Below, in pieces: positions 17,436 through 26,294 of a DNA stretch of 48,196 bases; the first letter of the stretch is position 1, and each line of letters opens with the position of its first letter. Both the position numbers and the translations under genes were made by a program. The notes under the pieces were generated by a model. That model searched no databases. It was not told the origin of the DNA and was given only the letters and a program-made list of their open reading frames with translations. Source of the stretch: Bacteroidales bacterium. Its GTDB lineage: Bacteria; Bacteroidota; Bacteroidia; Bacteroidales; WCHB1-69. The stretch is taken from NCBI GenBank assembly GCA_017961265.1, contig JAGCXN010000045.1, positions 1 to 48,196 on the forward strand, read 5' to 3'.

Positions 17436-19712
17436 TTACATCACATCAAAAGGACAAGGCTCGCGGCCTGCTCCACGTACTTTCGCCCTTTTGAATATAT
17501 AGTAAAGCGATATTTCAAAGCCGCCGCGTCCGTGGCTGGCCACTGTAAGCGACGAAAAATTGAGGTCGTAACTAAGACCGAGGCGGATATTCTCCCACTC
17601 CAGCGTGCCGCACACGATGAGCGCGTCGTTCCAACGGTAGTATAGTCCTCCGCCCGCCGCGAACCGGTTGCTGTACGGGTTGCGGTAGTGCTCGTACTCG
17701 AAAAGCGACCCGAACAGAATCTCACGGTATTTGTGCTGCACGGCGACGTATGCCACTGGCGACATACAAAAGTTGTCGGTGAGGGCGATGCGGGAAACAA
17801 AATAGCCCGTCACTTTCATGTGCAGGCTACTTTTGGTGTCGAAGAGGGCAATGTTAGGCTGCGTAAGGTGGCTTACGCTCGCGCCGACACTATACCTGCT
17901 CCTTTTGTTCGGTGTCAGCGACCATGCCAGTCCCGCCCCGCAGTCGAACACGGTAAACCGCTCCCGCCCGAATGTTTCGGTAATGGGCAGGTCGGGATTG
18001 TAAATGCCGCCTTGGTACTGCTCGTCGAAAGAGAGGGCGGCATAGTTGAGACTCCGTTGCAAAAAACCGGCATATACACCGAGGCTCAATTTGTTCTTGT
18101 TGCGCCGGTCAAGCGACTTGGTGTAGGCTGCCGACACCGTGCCTTGCAACGTGCTGAACTTCGAGTCGCCGGCGCGGTCGGTGTTGAACTGCACGCCAAG
18201 TCCAATGAGGTGCCGTTTGCCGTTGCTCTTATAGACGGGTGCGTCGAACGAGCCGGAAAAGCTGATATATGGCTTGGTGACGGCGAGCCACTGCGTCTTC
18301 TGGTTCACCCCGACCCGGAAAACGCCGTCAATGGCGCCCGTGTTGGCGGGGTTCAGATAAAGCGGATTATACGCAAATTGCGAATAGTGAATGTCTTGTG
18401 CGAAGGAAGGGAGCAGGCACGACAAGAACACCGCAATTAGCAGGATGTAACGGTACTTCTCTTTCCAGCAGTTGCGGAGGTAGCGGCGCAGCTCGTTCTC
18501 GCGGGCATTGTTCTGCGGCTCGTAGAATTTCTTGCCACTGATTTGCTCGGGTAGGAACTCCTGCGGCACGAAATTGCCCTCATAATCGTGGGCATACAGA
18601 TAGCCCTTGTGGTAGCCGATCTCCTTCATCAGTTCGGTGGGCGCGTTGCGAAGATGCAGCGGCACGGGCAGGTCGCCCGTCTTCTTCACCCACGAAAGGG
18701 CTTCGTCGATAGCGAGATAGGAGGCGTTGCTCTTGGGCGATGATGCCAGATAGACGGCAGTTTGTGAAAGGATGATGCGCGCCTCGGGCATCCCGATCTG
18801 GTGGACGGCCTGAAAGCAGTCGTTGGCCAGCAGCAGGGCGTTCGGATTGGCGTTGCCGATGTCTTCCGAAGCGAGAATGATCATGCGGCGGGCAATGAAG
18901 AGTGGATCCTCACCGGCGGCCAGCATCCGCGCTAACCAATATACCGCAGCGTTGGGGTCGCTGCCCCGCAGCGACTTGATGAAGGCGGAGATGATGTCAT
19001 AATGGTTTTCACCCTTCTTGTCATAAACGGCCAGATTCTTCTGGATGGTTTTCTGAACAATCTCGTTATTGATGACGATGATGCCGTCAACGGGCTGCAA
19101 AGCGTTCACCACCAGCTCAATGGCGTTGATAAGCTTACGGGCGTCGCCGCCGGAAACCCGCAGCAGTGCCTCGTTTTCCTCCACCTTGATGGTAATGGAA
19201 CGTTCCTTTTCAAGATAGCCAATGGCGGTGGCGATAATCTCCTCCAACTCACTGCGTTCCAGATTTTTCAGGATATACACCTGACAACGGGAAAGCAGCG
19301 GCGAGATAACCTCGAAGGAGGGATTTTCGGTGGTCGCGCCAATGAGGGTGACAATGCCTTGTTCCACCGCACCGAGCAACGAATCCTGCTGTGACTTGGA
19401 GAAACGGTGAATTTCGTCAATGAACAGGATGGACTTCCCCTCCTCCTTTTTCGCCTTTTCGATAACATCGCGCACCTCTTTTACGCCAGAGTTGATGGCA
19501 CTGAGCATATAGAAAGGGCTGTTGGTCACTTCGGCGATGAGCAGGGCGAGGGTGGTTTTGCCAACACCGGGCGGTCCCCACAGAATCATAGAGTGTAGAT
19601 TGCCGGTCTCAATGGCATGGCGCAAGGCAGCACCTTCGCCCATCAGGTGCTTCTGCCCAATGTATTTTTCCATGCTTTTGGGCCGTAGTATTTCTGCTAA
19701 TGGTCTTTGCAC
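17436..19712 (-). CDS. RarA AAA+ ATPase fused in frame to a PorP/SprF-family T9SS membrane protein
   Basis: Residues 1 to about 420 are a full replication-associated recombination protein A: Walker A GPPGVGKTT, Walker B ILFIDEIHRF, sensor GATTENPSF, SRC, GGDARKLIN, and the C-terminal tetramerisation part ending GYKGYLYAHDYEGN-like (GYHKGYLYAHDYEGN) and WKEKY. RarA acts on stalled forks in the cytosol. Without a stop the frame continues into a perfect signal peptide (RYILLIAVFLSCLLPSFAQ) and about 320 residues typical of PorP/SprF: DIHYSQFAYNPLYLNPANTG, GLGVQFNTDRAGD, LSLGVYAGFLQRSL, then beta-rich sequence. No ATG, GTG or TTG lies in frame between the two. The longest frame begins with TTG at 19733, but that codon is the end of a TATCTTTG promoter box, so I place the start at GTG 19712, giving 758 aa. 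The PorP half fits the OmpA-like gene that follows. A sequencing or assembly error that removed a stop and a start is possible. Confidence 0.85.
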   Translation of the reverse strand: MQRPLAEILRPKSMEKYIGQKHLMGEGAALRHAIETGNLHSMILWGPPGVGKTTLALLIAEVTNSPFYMLSAINSGVKEVRDVIEKAKKEEGKSILFIDEIHRFSKSQQDSLLGAVEQGIVTLIGATTENPSFEVISPLLSRCQVYILKNLERSELEEIIATAIGYLEKERSITIKVEENEALLRVSGGDARKLINAIELVVNALQPVDGIIVINNEIVQKTIQKNLAVYDKKGENHYDIISAFIKSLRGSDPNAAVYWLARMLAAGEDPLFIARRMIILASEDIGNANPNALLLANDCFQAVHQIGMPEARIILSQTAVYLASSPKSNASYLAIDEALSWVKKTGDLPVPLHLRNAPTELMKEIGYHKGYLYAHDYEGNFVPQEFLPEQISGKKFYEPQNNARENELRRYLRNCWKEKYRYILLIAVFLSCLLPSFAQDIHYSQFAYNPLYLNPANTGAIDGVFRVGVNQKTQWLAVTKPYISFSGSFDAPVYKSNGKRHLIGLGVQFNTDRAGDSKFSTLQGTVSAAYTKSLDRRNKNKLSLGVYAGFLQRSLNYAALSFDEQYQGGIYNPDLPITETFGRERFTVFDCGAGLAWSLTPNKRSRYSVGASVSHLTQPNIALFDTKSSLHMKVTGYFVSRIALTDNFCMSPVAYVAVQHKYREILFGSLFEYEHYRNPYSNRFAAGGGLYYRWNDALIVCGTLEWENIRLGLSYDLNFSSLTVASHGRGGFEISLYYIFKRAKVRGAGREPCPFDVM
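18378..18467 (-). other. Junction of the RarA and PorP parts: internal signal peptide
   Basis: The minus strand codes NCWKEKYRYILLIAVFLSC and then LLPSFAQ in one frame. RarA relatives usually stop just after the WKxKY motif. A tyrosine codon TAC at 18447-18449 would become a stop by one base change. The n-, h- and c-regions of a Sec signal are all present, with likely cleavage after SFA. No in-frame ATG, GTG or TTG sits before the hydrophobic core. Confidence 0.8.
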
Positions 19713-19730
19713 GCTATGAAAATTGAGCCG

Positions 19731-19738
19731 CAAAGATA
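19731..19738 (-). promoter_or_regulatory. Promoter -7 box before rarA-porP
   Basis: The minus strand reads TATCTTTG, an exact TAnnTTTG match, 18 nt upstream of the GTG at 19712 and just past the end of the nucleotidyltransferase gene. It shows that the TTG at 19733 cannot be the start if this promoter is used. Confidence 0.6.
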
Positions 19739-19748
19739 CGGCTTTTTA

Positions 19749-20630
19749 TTAATCTTCCAATTCTGCCAACCGCGCCACCACGTATGGACGGTCCTCCTTG
19801 TAGGTAACCCCGAACCATTTGGCATCGCTCTTTAGGATTTCGATACGGGCTTTCCCGCTCTGTAAGAAGTAGTTGATGACGGTGGGAATCTGAAATTCTG
19901 ACTTCGGATTGTCGTTCTGTGTGGTGAGAAACTCCACAAATTGCTCGTCCAGTTTTTCGAAGAACAGAGGAGTGAAGCCCCAGAAGTTCATGGAGACAGG
20001 GGTATCGGCATTGAGGAGGGCTTTTGTGCCGTCGGGGGCGATATTCTGGATAGTGTCGCCGTCACGTCCGATCTGCGTCATTTCCTGAATCTTCACCAAC
20101 TCGCCCCGTTCGTTGGCGGTGCAGACGCCGCGCGATACCGTCCCGTTCTCCGAAAGCGTGTTCTCCAGTTTGTAACCCACCATTGCAAAATGGGGTGTGC
20201 CGGCAGGTTGCTCTTTTTTCAGAAATTTCGCCATCACCATGAACGCGTCTTTGCCATAGAAATCATCGGCATTGATGACAGTAAACGGTTCTTTTACAGC
20301 ATCTTTTGCTACCAGAATGGCGTGCGCCGTGCCGTACGGTTTCACCCGTTCGGGATTCACGGAGAAACCTTCCGGAAGCACGTCCAACTCCTGGAAAACA
20401 TACTCTACGGGAATACGGTCGATGTAGCGGGAGAGGATGTGCTCGCGGAAATCCGCCTCCATGCTACGGCGGATGACGAATACGATTTTGCCGTAACCGG
20501 ATTCAATGGCGTACTTTACGGAATAGTCCATAATGGTCTCGCCGTTCGGGCCGAGCGGGTCAAGTTGCTTCAGCCCTCCATAGCGGCTGCCCATGCCGGC
20601 GGCCAGTATCAGTAAGGTCGGATTGGTCAT
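19749..20630 (-). CDS. Sugar-phosphate nucleotidyltransferase (NTP_transferase family)
   Basis: This 293-residue soluble protein opens with the nucleotide-binding signature LAAGMGSRYGGLKQLDPLGP, including the GxGxRxGGxKQ loop. It has the acidic metal-binding motif VINADDFYG near residue 120 and a later PVSMNFWGFTP segment. Enzymes of this fold join a sugar 1-phosphate to an NTP, releasing pyrophosphate and making NDP-sugars for envelope glycans; the sugar cannot be told from sequence. The ATG at 20630 is the first in-frame start and lies 15 nt after the NhaD gene, so it is probably in the ispH-nhaD transcript. It ends before the rarA-porP promoter box. Confidence 0.88.
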   Translation of the reverse strand: MTNPTLLILAAGMGSRYGGLKQLDPLGPNGETIMDYSVKYAIESGYGKIVFVIRRSMEADFREHILSRYIDRIPVEYVFQELDVLPEGFSVNPERVKPYGTAHAILVAKDAVKEPFTVINADDFYGKDAFMVMAKFLKKEQPAGTPHFAMVGYKLENTLSENGTVSRGVCTANERGELVKIQEMTQIGRDGDTIQNIAPDGTKALLNADTPVSMNFWGFTPLFFEKLDEQFVEFLTTQNDNPKSEFQIPTVINYFLQSGKARIEILKSDAKWFGVTYKEDRPYVVARLAELED

Positions 20631-20645
20631 AGTGGTTCGTATTGA

Positions 20646-22394
20646 CTATTTGATTTTTCTGAGTTCGGTAAGGCCGCTTTGGGTGATGAGGAACACTTTG
20701 CCCGATTTTGTAACGGCCATCTGCTGGTCTGCATAAAAGACGTACGCAACGGTATCTTCAATCTCCACTTCTATGTCGCTCTTGATGAGGGTTTTGTTGC
20801 GGCTGAACATCAGAACACTATCGCGGTCGAAGTTGGTGAGATGGTTCTCTGCGTTCATACCGTACATAGTCACATCATTTTCTTCATAGCGGATGAAGTT
20901 GATGACCACGCTGTCGGCGAGATCCTGTGTGATATCGGCATTGGTGACACAGAAGGTGTGGCTGTGCAGGTAGTCGGTGACACCGTCTTCCGTCATCACA
21001 ACAGCAGCACTTTGTTCGGCCTCGTGGTTGAAATGATTGAGGACGGCCTTCTGCCCGATGAAGAAACCGGCGCCACAGAAGTAGCCTACGAGAGCAATCC
21101 AAGAGATGTGTTTCAGATACCAGATGAAGTCGATCTTTTCGAGACCCATCACGGCGACGCCGGCGGCGGATCCGATGATGAGGATGCTGCCGCCCGTTCC
21201 GGCGCAGTAGGCCAGAAATTCCCAGAAATAGTGATCTATCGGGAAGTTGTACATACCCATGGCACCAGCCACTAACGGCACGTTATCGACAATGGAGGAT
21301 AACACACCGATAATCAGGTTGATAACGTAGTATTTGCCGGGTTCTTGAAGCGGGATGGTGTCCAATTTTGTAGAAAGGAGATGCAGGTGCCCGATAGTTG
21401 CCAAAGCATTTACTGCCAGTAAGATACCGAGGAAGAAGAGAATGCTGGGTAGGTCAATGCGGGAGATGACGGCAAAGATGGAGTACTGCGATTTCTCCGC
21501 ACCTTCGTCATTGCGGTGGATGATTTCGGAAAGCATCCAGAGGATACTCAGGCCGCCGAGCATACCGACATACGGGGGCAGGTGTGTGATGGTCTTGAAG
21601 ACGGGCACGAAGACGAGGGCCCCGACACCCACGATAAGGAACAGGTAACTTGCCCACGGTTTCTGGTTAGCGTAAGCGGCGTCAATGTGGTGTTGCTCCT
21701 GCTCGGGGCGGCCCACTTCGCCTTTCAGAATGAAGGAGAGGATGATGAGTGGCACCAATAGGCAGACGAGGCTCGGCAGGAAGGTCATGACGATGATGTT
21801 GCCTGCGGATACGTCTCCGGCAATCCAGAGCATGATGGTGGTTACGTCACCGATGGGCGACCATGCGCCGCCGGCGTTGGCAGCCACAATCACCATGCTG
21901 GCGAAAAACCAGCGGTCGTGCCTGTCGCCGATAAGCTTGCGCAGCAGCGCCACCATCACGATAGAGGTGGTCAGGTTGTCCAGAACAGCCGACATGAAGA
22001 AGGCAAGGATGGAAGTGACCCACAGCAGTTTCACTTTGCTGGTGGTGGAAATTCTATCGGTGATGATACGAAAACCACCTTCTGTATCAATGAGTTCCAC
22101 AATAGTCATGGCGCCCATCAGGAAGAAGAGGATTTCGGCGATGTCACCGAGAGCGTGGATGAGCTGCGAATGGACCAGCCAGTCAGTGAAGGTGCTGCCC
22201 GGGTTGCTCATCTGGAAGTCGCGCAGGGCGGAAGTATCGACGAGGATGCCCTGTCCACCACAGACGGCGCATACCCAGAGTACCACACCCAGCAGCAAAG
22301 CGGTGGCGGTTTTATTGATTTTCAACGGATGTTCCAATGCAATGACCGTATAGCCAATGAGGAACAGAACAATCATAAGGGTAAAAATGAACAT
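20646..22394 (-). CDS. nhaD: NhaD-type Na+/H+ antiporter with a soluble C-terminal extension
   Basis: The protein has 582 residues. The first about 450 form a multi-span membrane protein with NhaD hallmarks: FFLMGAMTIVELIDTEGGF, SAVLDNLTTSIVMVALL, ANAGGAWSPIGDVTTIMLW, SSIVDNVPLVAGAMGMY and GTGGSILIIGSAAGVAVMG. NhaD proteins expel sodium in exchange for protons across the inner membrane. After the last helix (GYFCGAGFFIGQKAV) comes a tail of about 129 residues, soluble and rich in D, E, V and T, ending SGKVFLITQSGLTELRKIK. I do not recognise it, and usual NhaD proteins stop near the last helix. It lies 8 nt after ispH, so the two are likely co-transcribed. Start ATG 22394. Confidence 0.87.
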   Translation of the reverse strand: MFIFTLMIVLFLIGYTVIALEHPLKINKTATALLLGVVLWVCAVCGGQGILVDTSALRDFQMSNPGSTFTDWLVHSQLIHALGDIAEILFFLMGAMTIVELIDTEGGFRIITDRISTTSKVKLLWVTSILAFFMSAVLDNLTTSIVMVALLRKLIGDRHDRWFFASMVIVAANAGGAWSPIGDVTTIMLWIAGDVSAGNIIVMTFLPSLVCLLVPLIILSFILKGEVGRPEQEQHHIDAAYANQKPWASYLFLIVGVGALVFVPVFKTITHLPPYVGMLGGLSILWMLSEIIHRNDEGAEKSQYSIFAVISRIDLPSILFFLGILLAVNALATIGHLHLLSTKLDTIPLQEPGKYYVINLIIGVLSSIVDNVPLVAGAMGMYNFPIDHYFWEFLAYCAGTGGSILIIGSAAGVAVMGLEKIDFIWYLKHISWIALVGYFCGAGFFIGQKAVLNHFNHEAEQSAAVVMTEDGVTDYLHSHTFCVTNADITQDLADSVVINFIRYEENDVTMYGMNAENHLTNFDRDSVLMFSRNKTLIKSDIEVEIEDTVAYVFYADQQMAVTKSGKVFLITQSGLTELRKIK

Positions 22395-22402
22395 AATGCT
22401 TT

Positions 22403-23314
22403 TTATTTAGTTGTGTTGTTATGTAATCGTTTTGAAAGACGGTCTTCAACTTCTTTCATCAGCCACATTGGGGTGGAGGTGGCTCCGCAGATTCCGACGC
22501 TTTTCCCGTTGAGGTCAGGCAGACAGTCAATCTGGTCCAGCGTGGTGATAAAGAAGGTATTGGGGTTGGTTTTCTTACAAATGTTGAACAGATAAAGGCC
22601 GTTGGAGCTCTTCTCGCCAGACACGAAGATGAGGGTGTCGAAGCGGGTGGCGAACTCCTGAATCTGCTGGGCACGGTTGACCACACTATGGCAGATGGTG
22701 TCGGCAAAGTCGAAAAGATGCTCGTTGCCAGCGGCGGCGAATTTTTTTTGCAGGGCGTGAATCAGTGCCCTGTATTCGTCAATATTCTGTGTGGTTTGGG
22801 AGAACAGGCGTGTGGGGTGGGAAGTGTCGATGTCGCCGATGTCTTGCGGAGAAGAGATGACGATGCCTTTTCCGTCGGTTTGTCCCAAAAGTCCTATGAC
22901 TTCGGCATGGCCTTGTTTCCCGAAGATGAGAATCTGGCGGTTCTGGTCCTCCTCGAAGCAACGGCGGATAGTCTGCTGCAGATTTAGCACCACTTTGCAG
23001 GTGGCGTCAATGATTTCGATATCGTTTTCTTGGGCGATGCGGTAGGTTTCGGGCGGCTCACCGTGCGCACGGATGAGCACCCGCGTGTGGCGCAACTGTC
23101 GGAACTCCTCATGGGTGATGACGCGCAGCCCCATGTCCGCAAGCCGTTGCATCTCCTCGCTGTTGTGCACGATGTCACCAAGACAATAGAGTGAGCCTTC
23201 TTGTTCCAGCCACTCCTCTGCGGTGCGTATGGCATTAATGACCCCTGCACAAAAACCGGAGTGCTGGTCAATCACGCTTGTTGTAATAGGCTTACTTTCA
23301 ATTTTTTGCAACAT
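22403..23314 (-). CDS. ispH: 4-hydroxy-3-methylbut-2-enyl diphosphate reductase
   Basis: IspH performs the last step of the MEP pathway, reducing HMBPP to IPP and DMAPP with a 4Fe-4S cluster. The three cluster cysteines are in HSGFCAGV, DATC and DTICHSVVNRAQ. Other family motifs are DIVHNSEEM, RAHGEPP, GKQGHAE, SGEKSSNG and ICGATSTPMWLM. The length is 303 residues, within the family's range. The longest frame starts with TTG at 23341, but that codon is the last part of a TATATTTG promoter box, so I use ATG 23314 (MLQKIESKP). First gene of a probable ispH-nhaD-nucleotidyltransferase operon. Confidence 0.94.
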   Translation of the reverse strand: MLQKIESKPITTSVIDQHSGFCAGVINAIRTAEEWLEQEGSLYCLGDIVHNSEEMQRLADMGLRVITHEEFRQLRHTRVLIRAHGEPPETYRIAQENDIEIIDATCKVVLNLQQTIRRCFEEDQNRQILIFGKQGHAEVIGLLGQTDGKGIVISSPQDIGDIDTSHPTRLFSQTTQNIDEYRALIHALQKKFAAAGNEHLFDFADTICHSVVNRAQQIQEFATRFDTLIFVSGEKSSNGLYLFNICKKTNPNTFFITTLDQIDCLPDLNGKSVGICGATSTPMWLMKEVEDRLSKRLHNNTTK

Positions 23315-23338
23315 CTTACAGCCTGCGAAAAGAAGTTG

Positions 23339-23346
23339 CAAATATA
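23339..23346 (-). promoter_or_regulatory. Promoter -7 box of ispH
   Basis: The minus strand reads TATATTTG (TAnnTTTG), 25 nt upstream of the ATG at 23314. The box overlaps the apparent TTG start at 23341 and argues against it. Confidence 0.55.
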
Positions 23347-23404
23347 AGCAAAAAGTTAGGCCGTTGTACCGTTTTTTTTCTTTTTTGAAATGCGGTTTTT
23401 CTGT

Positions 23405-26191
23405 TTAACGGATAACCGTGACGGTGCCGGTGTACTCTTTGGGTTCCCCGTCCATATTTTCGGTCTTGATGACATAGACATAGGCGCCGAAGGGTGCCGG
23501 TTTTCCGTTGTCTTGTCCGTTCCAGCCTTGTTCATAGTTGTTGGTCCGAAACACGATCCGGCCTGTGCGTTCAAAAATGATGAACTCATAGATGTCGGTG
23601 TTCATTCCATATCCGTATGGTTTGAAGATGTCGTTCTTTCCGTCACCGTTGGGTGTAAATGAGTTCGGAATGTAGAAATAGTATGGCGTAGGAATACGGA
23701 TGGTGTTGCTCGTCGAGTCGGCACAGCCGGAGCCGGTATTGACAAACATGGAGACCGTATATAGTCCGCTGTTGATGTATTCATGGGAACCGTCAAAATC
23801 AGTGCTCTCCTGTCCGTCACCATAGTTCCAGTGCCATTCGATATTGTCGCCGGCATTGAAACTGGCTATATCGGTGGTGTTGACGAAGTTGTAGGTGCCT
23901 CCTGCCTCAACGCCATAACTTATCACATTGTAGGCAAAGCTGGCGTGAGGCTGCGGATAAACGGTGAGATAGTCCACGCGGGTCATAGAGTCAGTACAGC
24001 CGCCTTGTGTCCGTACGATGAGTCGGACCGTATAATTGCCCCTTACGGTGAGTGTCAGGTATGGATTTCGCTCGGTAGAGGTGAAGACAGCGACATTATC
24101 CTCATTGAAAACGGTCCAGTCATAATACAGGTTGATGTCGGGATGGGTCTGTCCGTCCACAAAGGTACAGAGTGATTGCAGTTGGACGTTCAGCGGGTCG
24201 CAGCCGGCCAGATTGTCCGCCTCAAAGTCGGCATGAGGCATGGGCGAGATATCGACATATACGGTGTCGTTGGCGGCGCATGCCAGCGAACGGTCGGCAT
24301 TGTAGGTGGTGACCGTCAGGTAGTAGTACCCCGTATCTGCTACGTTGATGATAGGACTGGTTTCCCCATTGCTCCAGTTGTAGTCAATAAGGGCAGCAGG
24401 GCCGGAATATTCAAAGTTAGGATTGAGGGTGGCATATTGTGCACCTGTGCAGATGCTAAGGTTTTCTGGCAGGTTCGGGACTGGCATCTGAATCACGTTC
24501 ACAGGTATGGTACGGTGATATTCGCAACCATATTCATCTACGAGGGTAAACTGGTAGTTAAAGTTTCCCGGTCGGACCGAGTTTACATAGCCGGTGGTGT
24601 CGGAGGTGTAGATGATATCTTCGCTGTCCCAGTAGCTGGTGTCAATGGCCACATCGTAGCTCCAGTCTTGCGGCATAAGGCGCGGGTCAAGGGAGAGGTC
24701 CCACTGGAACACATAGCCGTTGTCGGAGCTCCATGTGTCGCAGACGCGGATCTGCCAAAGTCCGTTCAGTGGGCATCCGATGAGGTTGCTGAATGACTGA
24801 TTGGGTGTATAATAGCCTGTATGGTTATATTTGTTTGAGGAGTCCACTGTATTGGAGGGATTGTCAAGAATGTTCACATCCTCATAGCAGATGCCGTCAT
24901 TTTGAGCGTAGGCACTGTTCTCACTCCAACAATAGTTCCAACCGGTACCCTGCGTGTTGTCGGAAGCATTGCAGTAACTGCCATCGGGTTCATAATAGAG
25001 GCCGAAAAAGGCATAATTGTTCACATCGTTGTGATCGGGCATCAGGAGGGCGGAATTACCATTAGGGCATACTAACGAGATGTTGATGTCGCCGATGAAG
25101 GAGTGTTCCATATTGATGCATACGGACAGGATGTCGGCGGCAGAGGTGATGGTGGCACCTGCCGGGAAAACGGTGAAGTTTACGGAGGAGCTGTAGCACT
25201 GTGTGGAACAGTTAGGGCCGTCAGGGATGAATACGGTGGAATCGACGCTGAGGCTTGTCCCCTGCGTGGCTCCGATGTGCGAGACAAGGAAATTGGATAC
25301 ACTGGCATCGTAGCCGATGTTGAACGGAATCGGATCTCCTTGGCATACGTCGGGTAGGGTAGGGATGGAGGTGATGGGGTCGGCGGAGGCACGCACACGG
25401 ATGACGACAGGTGTGTTGGAATGGCAGTTGTGGTTGTCCACAAGATTCAACAGCACTTCTGCGCCCTGTCCATCAGGAAAGTCGAAATCTACGGTGTGCA
25501 GTCCAGCGCCTTGCTGTTGCGTTCCAGCAAGATCCCACTGGAATGTGCAGCTGGCATCACTCTGCTGGTAGCTGTAGTTGTTGTCAGGATATTCGCCGTA
25601 GCATACAAGGTGGGCAACCTGATTCGGGCAAACGTCCAAATAGTAGTACCCGTCGTCCTCAAGATGGGGAACTGGGTTGCTCTGGTTGAAATCGATATGG
25701 GTATAGATGCGCTGGCAGGGTTCTGAGCAGGATACAACAAGCTTGAACCCTGTGCCACAAGTCGAATTCGCAGCGGATACGAAATGCAGAGTGAGTGCTC
25801 CCGTCGTGTTCTGGATGGTGGCGGCAGTCATCTGTTCTCCAATCTGGATGGGATTGCCGTTATTTACCCAATTGGTTGCACGTCCGCCAATCATCAGCGC
25901 CACTGTTTCTGCGGCTTGGTTTTCCCCATTGTAAATGTAGAGGGTGTCGGTTTCGGCAATGTCCATCTCTTCAAACAACAGATTTACAGCACCTGTATTC
26001 GGATAGATGGTAAACCAGTCGTTGCGTCCCGAGCTATAGTCGCCCGTTCCTGCGTGGTCGTATATTATGGCGTTACAGGAATGTGCGTTAGGAGTATTAC
26101 CTCCCACATAATAGCTCGTCTGGGCTTGTGATAGAAATAAAAGTGTAATAAGTGTAAGTGTGAGTGTGGCTCTTTTCAAAATCGTATTCAT
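23405..26191 (-). CDS. T9SS-secreted protein: CUB-like, P-domain, PKD, gliding-motility C-terminal domain
   Basis: The protein has 928 residues. The signal peptide is MNTILKRATLTLTLITLLFLSQAQ; the frame reaches 26281, but the extra 30 residues are lysine-rich and not signal-like, so I use ATG 26191. A CUB-like region (about 25-165) contains LLFEEMDIAETDTLYIYNG. About 330-530 matches a proprotein-convertase P-domain (ADILSVCINMEHSFIGDINI, GLWQIRVCDTWSSDNG). A PKD domain (WHWNYGDGQE) comes before the last about 95 residues, a gliding-motility-associated C-terminal domain (YIPNSFTPNGDGKNDIFKP, FERTGRIVF, GWNGQDNGKPAPFGAYVYVI) that directs T9SS export. No protease catalytic domain is visible despite the P-domain. 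It is probably cell-surface or released; its ligand is unknown. Confidence 0.9.
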   Translation of the reverse strand: MNTILKRATLTLTLITLLFLSQAQTSYYVGGNTPNAHSCNAIIYDHAGTGDYSSGRNDWFTIYPNTGAVNLLFEEMDIAETDTLYIYNGENQAAETVALMIGGRATNWVNNGNPIQIGEQMTAATIQNTTGALTLHFVSAANSTCGTGFKLVVSCSEPCQRIYTHIDFNQSNPVPHLEDDGYYYLDVCPNQVAHLVCYGEYPDNNYSYQQSDASCTFQWDLAGTQQQGAGLHTVDFDFPDGQGAEVLLNLVDNHNCHSNTPVVIRVRASADPITSIPTLPDVCQGDPIPFNIGYDASVSNFLVSHIGATQGTSLSVDSTVFIPDGPNCSTQCYSSSVNFTVFPAGATITSAADILSVCINMEHSFIGDINISLVCPNGNSALLMPDHNDVNNYAFFGLYYEPDGSYCNASDNTQGTGWNYCWSENSAYAQNDGICYEDVNILDNPSNTVDSSNKYNHTGYYTPNQSFSNLIGCPLNGLWQIRVCDTWSSDNGYVFQWDLSLDPRLMPQDWSYDVAIDTSYWDSEDIIYTSDTTGYVNSVRPGNFNYQFTLVDEYGCEYHRTIPVNVIQMPVPNLPENLSICTGAQYATLNPNFEYSGPAALIDYNWSNGETSPIINVADTGYYYLTVTTYNADRSLACAANDTVYVDISPMPHADFEADNLAGCDPLNVQLQSLCTFVDGQTHPDINLYYDWTVFNEDNVAVFTSTERNPYLTLTVRGNYTVRLIVRTQGGCTDSMTRVDYLTVYPQPHASFAYNVISYGVEAGGTYNFVNTTDIASFNAGDNIEWHWNYGDGQESTDFDGSHEYINSGLYTVSMFVNTGSGCADSTSNTIRIPTPYYFYIPNSFTPNGDGKNDIFKPYGYGMNTDIYEFIIFERTGRIVFRTNNYEQGWNGQDNGKPAPFGAYVYVIKTENMDGEPKEYTGTVTVIR

Positions 26192-26294
26192 TTTGTTATA
26201 GAGTTTTACCTTCTTTGATTCAGATTGTTGCCTGCAAGATTTTTTTATGTAAATAATTTCATTAACGAAAAAATCATCCAAAAGTTACAGAGGG

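Noticed and set aside
26192-26281. 30-residue N-terminal extension of the 928-aa cargo protein
   Set aside because: It is lysine-rich and would put the signal peptide inside the protein; ATG 26191 starts a normal signal peptide.
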